Positions 18,616 through 32,457 of a stretch of DNA of 64,000 nt are shown in pieces; positions within the stretch are counted from its first letter, which is position 1; each line of letters opens with the position of its first letter. The DNA lies in contig JAJXZW010000002.1 in the NCBI GenBank assembly GCA_021779855.1, positions 1 to 64,000 of the forward strand, read 5' to 3'. Origin of the DNA: Actinomycetes bacterium. GTDB lineage: Bacteria > Actinomycetota > Acidimicrobiia > Acidimicrobiales > RAAP-2. A model generated the notes under the pieces. The model searched no databases, was not told where the DNA came from, and saw nothing but the letters and a program-made list of their open reading frames with translations. Position numbers and translations under genes: made by a program.

Positions 18616-19635
18616 GTGCGCCGCCTCGTAACCCCGCTCGCCCTCTCGCTCGTGCTCCTCGGCCTCCTCGCGGGACCCGCGGGCGCCTCGGGCACGACCA
18701 CCTCGACGACGTCGACGACCGCCCCGCCCTCCACCACGACGACGGCCAAGCCCGTCTACGTCGACCCGCTGACCGGCCTGCCCGACCCCCACCACCTCAC
18801 GCTGCACCGCTCGGCCCTCACCATAAAGATCGACAACACCCCGGAGGCCATGCCCCAGTACGGCGTACAGGACGCCGACGTCGTCTACGAGGAGATCGTC
18901 GAGGGCGGCATCACGCGTCTGGCCGCGATCTTCGACTCCCAGCTGCCCACGGTGGTCGGGCCCGTGCGCTCGGTCCGGCGCACCGATCGCGAGATCGTCT
19001 TCCCGATCGGGGGGATCTTCGCCTTCAGCGGCGGGGCGGAGTACGCCCTGCGCAGCATCGCCACGGCCCCCGTGAAGCTCTACGACGAGTCCAACAGCGG
19101 CGCCGCGATGTTCCGCGATCCCAACCGGGTCGTGCCCCACAACCTCTTCGCGAACGCCGAGCTCTTGATGCGCAAGGACGGCGTGCCCCGCCCCACCCGG
19201 CCGCTGTTCACGTACCTCGCCCCGGGTCAGTTCGCGCACGGGCCCAAGGTGCAGGCGTTCACCGTCGGCTTCGCGGCCGGCTACGCCGTCACCTACACGT
19301 GGAACCCGACGACGCGGCACTGGGACCGGTCGCTCTTCGGCGCCCCGGAGAAGTCGGCCAACGGGGTGCAGCTCGCCCCGAAGAACGTGATCGTGATGTC
19401 GGTCGACTACGTCGGGGGCGTGGGCGTGATCGACTCCTACGCGCAGCTGGTCGGCTCGGGGCCGGCCGAGGTCTTCACGGGAGGCGTCGTCCAGCACGGC
19501 CACTGGTCACGGTCGAACCTCTACCACCGCACCGTCTTCACCAACGACCAGGGGAAGGTCATCAAGCTCGCCCCCGGCCAGACCTGGGTCGAGCTGCTCT
19601 CGAACACCGAGAACGTGACGATCGTCCCGCGCTGA
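18616..19635 (+). CDS. DUF3048 domain-containing secreted protein (YerB-like)
   Basis: Signal peptide, Thr-rich linker, LTIKIDNTPEAMPQYGVQDADVVYEEIVEGGITRLAAIFDSQLPTVVGPVRSVRRTD. Leaderless -10 TAGGTT. Confidence 0.85.
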   Translation: MRRLVTPLALSLVLLGLLAGPAGASGTTTSTTSTTAPPSTTTTAKPVYVDPLTGLPDPHHLTLHRSALTIKIDNTPEAMPQYGVQDADVVYEEIVEGGITRLAAIFDSQLPTVVGPVRSVRRTDREIVFPIGGIFAFSGGAEYALRSIATAPVKLYDESNSGAAMFRDPNRVVPHNLFANAELLMRKDGVPRPTRPLFTYLAPGQFAHGPKVQAFTVGFAAGYAVTYTWNPTTRHWDRSLFGAPEKSANGVQLAPKNVIVMSVDYVGGVGVIDSYAQLVGSGPAEVFTGGVVQHGHWSRSNLYHRTVFTNDQGKVIKLAPGQTWVELLSNTENVTIVPR

Positions 19636-20082
19636 CTAGAGGTCGGCGCAGCCAGCCGCGCCGGCGAGGGTCTGGTGGCCGTGGGGGCCGCCCACCGGTC
19701 GCACGCCGACGCTCGTCCCGGTCCACTCCAGGGTGAACGACCCGTCCCCCGAGGGCCAGCGCTGGCCGGCCAGGGGCCCGCCCGGCCCCGTGGCCCAGGC
19801 GATGCCCGCCGGCGGGGGCGCGCCGTGGAGGGTCTCGTAGGCGGCGACGGCCGACTCGATCGCCGCGACGTCGGCCACGCACGCCGCGCGGGCGGCCGCC
19901 GGTGGGGCGCTCGACAGAGCCGAGACCGCTGTCGTGCCCCCCGGTCGCGTCGCGGGGCCGTGGCCAGGCGCCGGGCTCCCCCCGATCGTCTGGGAGAGGA
20001 CGATCGAGCCCAGTACGAGCACGATGACCACGCCGGCGAGCGCCGAGACGACCGAGACCCCGGCCTCGTGGGGGCCCCTCAT
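19636..20082 (-). CDS. Pilin-like / single N-terminal TM protein
   Basis: MRGPHEAGVSVVSALAGVVIVLVLGSIVLSQTIGG...ACVADVAAIESAVAAYETLHGAPPPAG resembles a type IV-like pseudopilin. Confidence 0.5.
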   Translation of the reverse strand: MRGPHEAGVSVVSALAGVVIVLVLGSIVLSQTIGGSPAPGHGPATRPGGTTAVSALSSAPPAAARAACVADVAAIESAVAAYETLHGAPPPAGIAWATGPGGPLAGQRWPSGDGSFTLEWTGTSVGVRPVGGPHGHQTLAGAAGCADL

Positions 20083-20363
20083 GGACGTCGCGCGCCGAGG
20101 GCGCTCGAGTGAGGCTCGACCGGGTCGATACGGTGGTGGGCCGTCCAGGGGTCCTCGGGCGTCGTCGCCCCGCGGCCCCGCGCCACCCGCTCCCCGCCGC
20201 CGACGGGCCGCCCGACGGCGATCACGTACGCCACCGGGTCGTGCCCGACGCGCGCTCTGACCACCCGGACTGACTCCCAACGCGCCCGTCGTGGGACCCG
20301 GCGCACCCGTGCGACGGTGGGCGAGGAGGGGGGCGACACGCCCTCCGGCCTAGCACGCCCCGA

Positions 20364-20891
20364 TCACGGCTCGCCCGCGAGCCGGAAGGACCGGGTCCTC
20401 GCGTAGGGCGCACCGGCCCTCGGGCGGGTGAAGAGCCCGAGGTCGGTGACGAGGAACGGGCGACGCACTCGGGCAGGGATGGCTCGGGCGTCGACCTCGG
20501 GGAGCGGACGATCCCGTCGGGCCCGCGCCAGGGTCAGGTGGGGGACGAAGGTGTACGCCCGCGGGGCTAGCCCGAGGGCCGCCTCGAGCGCACCGCGCAG
20601 CGCGGTGACGCCGTCGCCCTCCACCGTGAGGTACCGCACGCGCTCGTCGAAGGAGGCCACCTCGCCGAGGCGGACGGGGAACGGGGCGGTCCTGGCCGCG
20701 ACCGCCCGAACCGCGTCGAGCCACGCGTCGTCGGCCGGGAGCTCGGGTGGGGCGACCATGGTCACGTGGGGCCCGACGTCGCGCATCCCCAGGTCGGCCA
20801 GGACCCCCGCGAGTTCGCGACGGACTCGAGGCGGCGGCTGGAGCGCGAGGTAGCGCGACACCCGGGCCGCGGGGGGATCGCGCGAGACCAC
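20364..20891 (-). CDS. 2'-5' RNA ligase-like (2H phosphoesterase) protein
   Basis: Two HxT/S-type motifs: PHVTMVAPPE and PHLTLARARR. Leaderless -10 TAGGCT 6 nt from GTG. Confidence 0.8.
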   Translation of the reverse strand: MVSRDPPAARVSRYLALQPPPRVRRELAGVLADLGMRDVGPHVTMVAPPELPADDAWLDAVRAVAARTAPFPVRLGEVASFDERVRYLTVEGDGVTALRGALEAALGLAPRAYTFVPHLTLARARRDRPLPEVDARAIPARVRRPFLVTDLGLFTRPRAGAPYARTRSFRLAGEP

Positions 20892-21152
20892 GCCGCGAGC
20901 CTACGGTCGAGGGCTCGCCGGTGTCGCGAGGGCCGCGCCGGGCACCGGGGACGCGTCGGCCAGGGGTGATGAGCGGACCGGCCCGCGACGACGCCCGTCC
21001 GTGGCCGGAGGCCCTCGTCGACCTTCCGATCTCGCCCCCGCCACCACGGGACTCGCCGTCACGAGCGCCGCGGGGTCGGCGACGGCGGCGGACCGCCGAC
21101 GGAGCGCCGCTCGAGCGCGGGCGTCCCCGGGGGCGACCCTCGCGGGGACGGC

Positions 21153-21695
21153 CTACTGGCAGGTGAAGGACAGGTCGCGCGTGGTGACCCGACGCGCGTC
21201 GCCCGCCACCACGACCACCTCGGCCTTTCCCGAGGCCGTGCCGCCCGGCGGCACCGGGGCGGTCGTGAGGGGCTCGGGGGGCGTCTGGATCGGTGACGAG
21301 CCGGCCGACGTCGGGAGGCTCACCGTGACCTGGCACAGGCCGAGGCTCGCGCGGCCGCCCACGTTGGTGAAGGTGGCGCGGACCTCGACGAGGTCGGCGT
21401 TGAGCGGGGTGACCGAGGTCACTCGCGCCTCCAGTCGGGCCCCCGTGATCATCGCCTCGCTCACCACGACCCAGCCCACGAGGACCAGCACGATGAGCGC
21501 CGCCACGACGAGCGCACGGCGCCGGTTGCGCCGCCGCCGCGCGGAGAGGGGCTCGGCGGGCTCGGTCTCGGCGGCGACGCGGGCCCGCTCGGGGTGGGCG
21601 AGCAGGTCGGCCTTGGCCGCCCGGAACTCCTCGTCGGTGAGCTCGCCGGCGTCGCGGTGGGCGATCAGTCGGGCGAGCTCGTCGGCGACGCCCAC
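21153..21695 (-). CDS. SHOCT-like plus TM protein
   Basis: MGVADELARLIAHRDAGELTDEEFRAAKADLL (SHOCT-like), Arg-rich stretch, one TM helix, extracellular beta-domain. Confidence 0.65.
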   Translation of the reverse strand: MGVADELARLIAHRDAGELTDEEFRAAKADLLAHPERARVAAETEPAEPLSARRRRNRRRALVVAALIVLVLVGWVVVSEAMITGARLEARVTSVTPLNADLVEVRATFTNVGGRASLGLCQVTVSLPTSAGSSPIQTPPEPLTTAPVPPGGTASGKAEVVVVAGDARRVTTRDLSFTCQ

Positions 21696-21701
21696 GTCGG
21701 G

Positions 21702-22139
21702 TCAGTCGACGCGGACCAGCTCGACCACCGGGATGGCCCGGGACGTCTGGCGCTGGTACTCCGCGAACTGGGGGTACGCGTCGCTCTGGAGGCCGTAGAC
21801 GCGCGCCCGTTCGTCCTCCCCGAGCACTTCGGCCCGCGCCGTGTAGGTCTGGCCGTCGCGCTCGACGGTCACCGAGGGATCGGCCACGAGGTTGAGGTAC
21901 CAGTCGGGGTGCTCGGGGTGGCCCCCTCGCGAGGCGAACACGTAGACGTGGCCGTCGAGCTCGAGGTACATCATCGGGTTCTCGTAGGTGCGCCCGGTAC
22001 GGCGTCCGCGGGTGTGCAGCACCAGCAGCGGGGCACCGGCGAAGGGCCCCTCGTGCAGCACGCCGCCGCTCGCGCGCAGGGCGTCGATCACCTGGCGATT
22101 GAAGTCGTTGGGCTCGGGTCGGGTCGTGGTGTCGGTCAT
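21702..22139 (-). CDS. Deazaflavin-dependent nitroreductase-family (DDN-like) protein
   Basis: NDFNRQVIDALRASGGVLHEGPFAGAPLLVLHTRGRRTGRTYENPMMYLELDGHVYVFASRGG. Confidence 0.85.
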   Translation of the reverse strand: MTDTTTRPEPNDFNRQVIDALRASGGVLHEGPFAGAPLLVLHTRGRRTGRTYENPMMYLELDGHVYVFASRGGHPEHPDWYLNLVADPSVTVERDGQTYTARAEVLGEDERARVYGLQSDAYPQFAEYQRQTSRAIPVVELVRVD

Positions 22140-22177
22140 GGTCGCTCGCCTCAGACTACCGAGCCCCGCGCGCCGCG

Positions 22178-23815
22178 TCAGGAACCCGCCGGCGCGACCG
22201 AGGCCAGGTTGTTGCGCGACGGCGCGTAGCGCCCGGCGGGACCCCGACCGACCAGGCGCAGGATGTTGTTGGTCATCGTCGTCATGAGCGGGGCCGGACA
22301 GCCCGGGTCGCTCGGGGGGCACGGCCGCAGGTCGCCGATCCACACGTTGTTGCCGGTGTCCACGACGCCCGCCAGGCTGTGGGGATCGGTGAAGTAGACG
22401 AAGTCGGCGTAGGTGTAGCCGGCCCAGGTCGTCGAGCTGAAGGTCCCGGTCGAGGTCGGGACGGGTGAGTGCGAGAGGACCTCGAGGTTGGTGGGGTTGG
22501 CCGCAGACGGGATGACCCGGTCGATGTCCGAGGCGATGACTCCGGGGATGGTCGAGCCGTCGTGCAGCCCGGTCCCGCGGTAGAGCCAGGACCCGGCGTC
22601 GGTGACGACCATGGGCGCGCTCGCCCCCGGGGCCAGGTAGCCCACGTACTCCTCGCCGATCTGGGGCACCGGGGACCAGTCGGCCGGCGGGTCCTCCCAG
22701 GTGTTGCCGGTGACCTGGCCGGGCGGCCCGTGGCCGAAGAGGGGGTCCTCGGCGCCGTTGCGGTAGTCGACCTCCTGGCGGTCGGGACCGAGCGGCGAGG
22801 GCTGCAGGCGGGCGTGGCGCACCATCGCCGCCGCGCCGAAGTAGACGACGTTGACCCCGCGCGCGGTCGCGCGCAGCACGGCCATGCGCTCTTGGTAGGT
22901 CCAGGTCTCGTCGTGGTCGAGGGTGAGCAGCGCCCGGTGGGCGAGGAGGAGGGTCGGGTGCTCGTCGAGGGTGATGTCGGTGATGTAGGTCACGTCGAGT
23001 CCCTCCTTCTCGGCCAGGCGCACGAGGGGGTACTCGTTGGTGAGGAAGTCCGAGGAGCCGGCGCCCGTGTCGTAGGGGCGGTCGAAGGACACCACGCGGG
23101 CCCGGTTGCACGGGGGGTAGGAGCTGTTGTCCAGGATGCACGGCCCCACCCCGGCGTAGTAGGAGAAGCCGCCGTAGGTGTTCCAGCCCTGCTCGACGAG
23201 TGAGCGGTTCATGATGACGTAGGTCGCGTGGCTCTGCGGGTCCCAGATCGTGAGCGGGACGTAGCTCGCGGCGCGGGGGCCGGCCACGAGCTTCAAGAGG
23301 TAGTCGCCCGGCACGAACGCCGGGGTGACGACGAAGGTGAGCGACGGAGCCCAGTTGGCGCAGCTGACCATGTTCGTCGAGGGGTCGACCGGGCAGGCCG
23401 GTTGGCGCTGACCGTTGAGCAGGCCCGAGCTCCAGACCTCGCGGGCGCCGAAGCCGTGGTAGTAGCCCATCCGGTAGGCGACGACCCGGTAGCGCGGGAG
23501 GTCCGTCGCCACTCGCAGGGTGACGCTCTGGCCGATCGCCGCGTAGGTCGTGTCGGCGAAGCCCTGGATCGCCGTGACCGAGGTGTCGGGGCCGATGCGC
23601 CACGACGAGGTGCCCGGTCGCTTGTTCTCGGCGACGATGGCCGAGGACACCACGCCGTCGGGGCCGGGGTAGGTGCGCGCCACCGCGGTGGTCGTGGTCG
23701 CGCTCGCCGGGGGCGACGTGGTCGTCGTGGTCGAGGTGGCCGAGGCCGCCGCGAGGGGCGTCACGCTCAACGCGAGGGCCGCGAGACCCACGGCGAGTGT
23801 GCGGCGGCTCTTCAC
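22178..23815 (-). CDS. Secreted N,N-dimethylformamidase-beta-like protein
   Basis: Signal peptide plus Thr linker; SDFLTNEYPLVRLAEKEGLDVTYITDITLDEHPTLLLAHRALLTLDHDETWTYQERMAVLRATARGVNVVYFGA. Confidence 0.7.
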   Translation of the reverse strand: MKSRRTLAVGLAALALSVTPLAAASATSTTTTTSPPASATTTTAVARTYPGPDGVVSSAIVAENKRPGTSSWRIGPDTSVTAIQGFADTTYAAIGQSVTLRVATDLPRYRVVAYRMGYYHGFGAREVWSSGLLNGQRQPACPVDPSTNMVSCANWAPSLTFVVTPAFVPGDYLLKLVAGPRAASYVPLTIWDPQSHATYVIMNRSLVEQGWNTYGGFSYYAGVGPCILDNSSYPPCNRARVVSFDRPYDTGAGSSDFLTNEYPLVRLAEKEGLDVTYITDITLDEHPTLLLAHRALLTLDHDETWTYQERMAVLRATARGVNVVYFGAAAMVRHARLQPSPLGPDRQEVDYRNGAEDPLFGHGPPGQVTGNTWEDPPADWSPVPQIGEEYVGYLAPGASAPMVVTDAGSWLYRGTGLHDGSTIPGVIASDIDRVIPSAANPTNLEVLSHSPVPTSTGTFSSTTWAGYTYADFVYFTDPHSLAGVVDTGNNVWIGDLRPCPPSDPGCPAPLMTTMTNNILRLVGRGPAGRYAPSRNNLASVAPAGS

Positions 23816-23925
23816 GGTTTCCTCCGGCGTCGTGCCCGTCGCGAGAGTGTAGGGGCCCGGCGCGGGGTGCGCCGGTCAAGGGGCCTCGCTAGAGTCGGCG
23901 TGACGCTCTCGACAAGGAGGCAGCG

Positions 23926-24453
23926 ATGTCCCGTAACCCCTACGCCGAGCTCCCGGCCGTCCCCTCCTTCGAGGTCACCTCGGAGGACATCGACGGGGGC
24001 GCCGAGCTGCCCCGAGCCCAGGTGAGCGGCCTCATGGGCGCGGGCGGTACCGACACCTCCCCCCAGCTCTCGTGGCGCGGCTTCCCGAAGGAGACCGAGA
24101 GCTTCGCGGTCACCTGCTACGACCCTGACGCGCCGACCGCCTCGGGCTTCTGGCACTGGGCCGTCTACGACCTGCCCAAGGGCGTGACCTCGCTGCCCGC
24201 GGGGGCGGGGGACGGCCACGGGGGCCTGCCCGAGGGGGCGATCACCCTCGCCAACGACGCGGGCCTGCACCGCTTCATCGGCGCCGCCCCGCCGGCCGGC
24301 CACGGGCCGCACCACTACTACTTCGTGGTCCACGCCCTCGACGTCCCCAGCCTGGACCTGCCCGACGGGTCCACCCCGGCCTACCTGGGGTTCAACCTCT
24401 TCACGCACACCCTGGCGCGAGGGATGATCGTCGCCACCTACGAGCAGCGCTAG
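23926..24453 (+). CDS. YbhB/YbcL-family Raf-kinase-inhibitor-like (PEBP) protein
   Basis: [40 protein letters not shown]...[13 protein letters not shown]. Confidence 0.9.
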   Translation: MSRNPYAELPAVPSFEVTSEDIDGGAELPRAQVSGLMGAGGTDTSPQLSWRGFPKETESFAVTCYDPDAPTASGFWHWAVYDLPKGVTSLPAGAGDGHGGLPEGAITLANDAGLHRFIGAAPPAGHGPHHYYFVVHALDVPSLDLPDGSTPAYLGFNLFTHTLARGMIVATYEQR

Positions 24454-24502
24454 CCCAGCGACACGACGACCGTTGTCCCCGGATCCCCGCACGAGGCCGA
24501 CC

Positions 24503-25304
24503 GTGTCCGACCTGCTCTTCACCGCCTTCTCGAACCGGACCGACGCCCTCGAGCTCGCGGCGGCCGTCGGCGCGGAGCTCGCGGCGTCCGGCGTCGACTC
24601 GACCCTGCACCTGCTGGACGGCGCGGTCGAGCCCCCGGTCGGTCCGGAGACGGTCGTGGTCAGCCTCGGCGGGGACGGCACGTTCCTGAGGGCGGCCCGC
24701 CTGGCCCATCGAGCCGGGGCGCGGATCGTGGCGGTGAACCTAGGCCAGGTCGGCTTCTTGCTGGACGTGCCCTCAACCGAGGTGGCCTCCACGGTGGTGG
24801 GCGCCCTCGAGGACGCACCGGTCGTCGAGCGTCTGGCCCTGCGCATCGACGTCGAGGGCGTCGTGGAGGACGAGTTCGCGCTCAACGAGGTGGTGGTCGA
24901 GCGACCCGCGGCCGGACACATGGTGAAGGTCCGCACCTACGTCGACGACGAGGAGTACCTCACCTACACCGCCGACGGCGCCATGGTGTCCACGCCGACC
25001 GGCAGCACGGGCTACAGCCTGTCGGCCGGGGGACCGGTCGTCGACCCGTCGATGGGGCTACTGGTGATGACCCCGGTCGCTCCCCACTTCACGATCGACC
25101 GGTCGATCATCGTCCCCGCCGAGGCGGTCGTGCGTCTCGAGGCGCTCGACAAGCCAGCCGTGGTCGTGGCCGACGGGCAGCGCGTCGCGACGCTCGAGCC
25201 GGGCGGCTCGGTCGTCGTGCGGCGCAACGCGCGCCCCGTGCGGGTCGTGGCCACGCGCAACTTCGAGCTGGCCTCGCGCCTGCGGCGGAGTCTGCGCGAG
25301 GGCC

Positions 25305-25312
<8 letters not shown>
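24503..25312 (+). CDS. nadK: NAD kinase
   Basis: VVSLGGDGTFLRAARLAHRAGARIVAVNLGQVGFLLD; GAMVSTPTGSTGYSLSAGGPVV. Alternative TTG start at 24473. Confidence 0.93.
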
Positions 25313-29137
<3,825 letters not shown>

Positions 29138-29148
<11 letters not shown>

Positions 29149-30034
29149 GCCCCTGGAGGAGTACCTGCAGTGGCTGGCGGTGGAGCGCGGTCGCTCGCGC
29201 GCGACCCTGGAGGCCTACCGTCGCGACCTGCGTCGCCTCCTCGACTGGGCGACCGCGGGGGGTCGTGACCCCGTCGCCCTGACGCCGGAGGACCTCGAGC
29301 GCTACGCCAACGCGCTGCGCTCGACCCAGGCGCCGGCGACCGTCGCGCGAGCCCTCGCCGCGATCCGGGGCTGGTACGGCTTCCTCGTCGAGGAGCGGCT
29401 GCTCCCCGAGGACCCGACGGCCCGGCTCACGCCCGCGCGCCGGGGCCGCAGCCTGCCCAAGCCCCTCAGCGAGGAGGCCGTCTTCGCCATCATCGACGGC
29501 GTGGCCGACGAGAGCCCGCTGGGCCGGCGCGACCGCGCCCTGCTCGAGACGCTCTACGGCACCGGGGCGCGGGTGAGCGAGGTGTGCGGGATCGACCTCG
29601 CCGATCTCGACCTCGACGAGGAAGTGATCCGGGTGACCGGCAAGGGCAACAAGCAGCGTCTGGTCCCGGTCGGTCGAAGCCTGCGCCGGGCCCTCGACGC
29701 CTACCTCGCGCCCGGGGGACGGGGCGCGCTCGTGGCGAGGCGGCGCACCGACCGGCTCTTCGTGAACGCCCGGGGCGATCCGCTCAGCCGGCAGGGCGTG
29801 GACCTCGTGGTCCGGCGCCGGGCCCTCGCCGCGGGGGTGCCGTCCCGGGGCGTGAGCGCGCACGCCTTTCGTCACAGCTGCGCCACGCACATGCTGGCCC
29901 ACGGCGCCGACGTGCGCACGGTCCAAGAGCTCTTGGGCCACGCCTCGATCGCGACGACCCAGGTCTACACGGCCGTCGCCGTTGCGACCCTTCAGCGCGA
30001 GTACCGTGAGGCGCACCCCCGAGCCCACGACTGA
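29138..30034 (+). CDS. xerD: Tyrosine recombinase XerD-like
   Basis: LYGTGARVSEVCGIDLADLD; HAFRHSCATHMLAHGADVRTVQELLGHASIATTQVYTAV. Confidence 0.9.
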
Positions 30035-30040
30035 GAGCGC

Positions 30041-30664
30041 GTGAACACCTTCGAGATCTACTTCTTCATCGCGCTCATCCCGTCGATCGTGCTGCACGAG
30101 GTGAGCCACGGCTACGTCGCGTACCTCTTCGGCGACCCCACGGCCCGCGACGCCCACCGGCTCTCGCTGAACCCCCTTCGTCATATCGACGTCTTCGGGA
30201 CCCTGCTGCTGCCGGCGCTCCTCGTGCTCTCGGGGCTGCCGGCCTTCGGCTACGCGAAGCCCGTGCCGGTGAACCTGGGCCGGCTGCGCCGACCACGCCA
30301 GCAGGCCCTCTGGGTGGGTCTCGCCGGTCCCGCCACCAATGTGATGCTCTCCGCGGTGGGCTACGGCGTCTGCGAGTTCGCCATGCACGTCACCGGGAGC
30401 TACCACCTGTGGCTCTTCGGGATCGCGGTGGGGCTGTCGAACCTGGTGCTCGCCGTGTTCAACATGATCCCGATCCCGCCGCTCGACGGCTCGGCGCTCG
30501 TCGAGCGGTTCCTGCCGGTGCGCTCCCTGCCGCGCTACTACTACTGGCGGGCGCGCCTGCTGCCGTACCTGCTGATTCTGATCTTCCTCGACTACGCCTT
30601 CTTCCACGTCGGCACGACGTGGCTGGGCGACCTCGAGACCTGGTGGATCTCGCTCTTGCGCTAG
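30041..30664 (+). CDS. Site-2 protease family (M50) membrane protein
   Basis: IVLHEVSHGYVAYLFGDPTARDAHRLSLNPLRHID; NMIPIPPLDGS. Confidence 0.9.
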   Translation: MNTFEIYFFIALIPSIVLHEVSHGYVAYLFGDPTARDAHRLSLNPLRHIDVFGTLLLPALLVLSGLPAFGYAKPVPVNLGRLRRPRQQALWVGLAGPATNVMLSAVGYGVCEFAMHVTGSYHLWLFGIAVGLSNLVLAVFNMIPIPPLDGSALVERFLPVRSLPRYYYWRARLLPYLLILIFLDYAFFHVGTTWLGDLETWWISLLR

Positions 30665-31629
30665 CCGAGGCCCATCGCGCGCGCCGCGCGCTCGTAGACC
30701 GGACCGGCGACGTCCGACGCCGCGGCGGCTCCGCGGGCGGCGAGGTCGGCCAGGTGCTCGGGTGCCGCGAGCAGGTCGGCGTAGCGCTCGCGGACCGGCG
30801 CCAGCGAGCTCACCACGAGCTCGGACAGGTCCCGCTTCAGGTCGCCGTAGCGGGTGTAGCGCTCGGCCACGGCCTCGACCGAGGAGCCCTCGAAGCTGGC
30901 GAAGATCTCGAGCAGGTTCGTCAGTCCCGGCTTGTGCTCCCAGTCGGGCCGGACCTCGCCGTCGGTGTCGGTGACTGCGCGCGTGACCTTGCGCACGATG
31001 GCCTCGGGCGGGTCGACGATGAAGATCGAGCCCTGGGGGCTCGAGAGGGACTTGCTCATCTTGCGGGTGGGCTCTTGGAGGTCCATCACCCGGGCCGCCA
31101 CCGGGGGGACGACCGCGCGCGGCACCCGGAACGTCTCGCCGTAGCGGTGGTTGAAGCGCTGGGCCAGGTCCCGGCACAACTCGAGGTGCTGGCGCTGGTC
31201 GTCGCCGACCGGCACCTCCTCGGTCTCGTAGAGGAGGATGTCCCCGGCCATGAGCACGGGGTAGGTGAACAGGCCCACTCGGTAGCCGTCGCCGCGCTCG
31301 GCCTTCTCCTTGAAGGCGGTCATCCGGCCCAGTTCGCCGAAGCTGGCCACGCACTCGAGCAGCCAGTTCAACTGGGCGTGGTAGGCGACGTCGCTCTGGA
31401 AGAAGATCGTCGAGACCTCCGGATCCAGGCCCGCCGCGAGGAAGGTCGCGAAGAGCTCCGTGCGCTGTCGCGCCAGGGTCGCCGGCTCGATCGGCAGGGT
31501 GAGCGCGTGCAGGTCGACCACGCAGTAGAACGCGTCGGCACTCTGGGCGACCACCCACTGGCGCAGGGCTCCCAGGTAGTTGCCCAGGTGCAGGTCGCCG
31601 GAGGGTTGCATGCCCGAGAAGATCCGCAT
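30661..31629 (-). CDS. trpS: Tryptophanyl-tRNA synthetase
   Basis: MRIFSGMQPSGDLHLGNYLGALRQW; RKMSKSLSSPQGSIF. Confidence 0.96.
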   Translation of the reverse strand: MRIFSGMQPSGDLHLGNYLGALRQWVVAQSADAFYCVVDLHALTLPIEPATLARQRTELFATFLAAGLDPEVSTIFFQSDVAYHAQLNWLLECVASFGELGRMTAFKEKAERGDGYRVGLFTYPVLMAGDILLYETEEVPVGDDQRQHLELCRDLAQRFNHRYGETFRVPRAVVPPVAARVMDLQEPTRKMSKSLSSPQGSIFIVDPPEAIVRKVTRAVTDTDGEVRPDWEHKPGLTNLLEIFASFEGSSVEAVAERYTRYGDLKRDLSELVVSSLAPVRERYADLLAAPEHLADLAARGAAAASDVAGPVYERAARAMGLG

Positions 31630-31635
31630 CGGCCA

Positions 31636-31674
31636 ATGCTAGGAGAGGGCGGCGCGCGCACCGCGCTGTAGAGT
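31636..31674. promoter_or_regulatory. Divergent leaderless promoter pair trpS(-)/scpA(+)
   Basis: TAGCAT (minus, 31636-31641), 6 nt from ATG; TAGAGT (plus, 31669-31674), 6 nt from GTG. Confidence 0.65.
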
Positions 31675-31680
31675 TGCCCG

Positions 31681-32457
31681 GTGACCTTCGTCGTGACGAC
31701 GCCGGCCTTCTCGGGACCCGTGGAGCTCCTGGTCCAGTTGATCTCCGCGCACGAGGTCGACGTCCTCGAGGTGCCCCTGGCGCCGGTCGTCGACGGCTTC
31801 GTGGCCCACCTGCGCGAAGCCGCCGGCGCCGTGAGCATGGACGAGCTCTCCGAGTTCCTCCTGATCGGGGCGGTCCTGGTCGAGATGAAGAGCCAGCGGC
31901 TCCTGCCCGAGCCCGACGACGGGGAGCCGGACGAGGAGTTCGTCGGCTGGGAGGAGCGCGACGTCCTGCTCGCGCGGCTGCTGGAGCTGCGCACCTACGC
32001 GGGGCTGGCCGACGCGTTCGCCTCGCTCTTCGAGCGCGCGAGCCGCGGCTTCCCCCGGTTGCGCGGGGTGAACGAGGGCTTCGTCGTCGAGCCGCCGGAC
32101 CTGCTCGCCGGGGTCACCCCGTCCCAGATCGCGCTGGCCTACCTGCGCGGGATCGAGGAGAAGCCGGTTCCGGTGGTGCGGCTGGATCACGTGACCGTCG
32201 ACGCGGTGACCGTCGCCGAGACGGTCGTCGCGCTGGCCCAGAGATTGCCCAACCTCGGCCGCGTGACGTTCCGCCAGCTGACCGAGGGCCTCGAGACCCG
32301 CATCGAGGTCATCGTCCACTTCCTCGCCCTGTTGGAGCTGTGCAAGCTGGGTCACGTCGAACTCGGCCAGGGCCGGACCTTCGGGGACGTGCAGGTGGCC
32401 TGGATCGACTCTGATCGGGGCGTCGACATCGGAGGGGTGGACCTGTATGAGGGATGA
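31681..32457 (+). CDS. scpA: Segregation and condensation protein A
   Basis: FSGPVELLVQLISAHEVDVLEVPLAPVVDGFVAHLREA...VEMKSQRLLPEP. Confidence 0.93.
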   Translation: MTFVVTTPAFSGPVELLVQLISAHEVDVLEVPLAPVVDGFVAHLREAAGAVSMDELSEFLLIGAVLVEMKSQRLLPEPDDGEPDEEFVGWEERDVLLARLLELRTYAGLADAFASLFERASRGFPRLRGVNEGFVVEPPDLLAGVTPSQIALAYLRGIEEKPVPVVRLDHVTVDAVTVAETVVALAQRLPNLGRVTFRQLTEGLETRIEVIVHFLALLELCKLGHVELGQGRTFGDVQVAWIDSDRGVDIGGVDLYEG

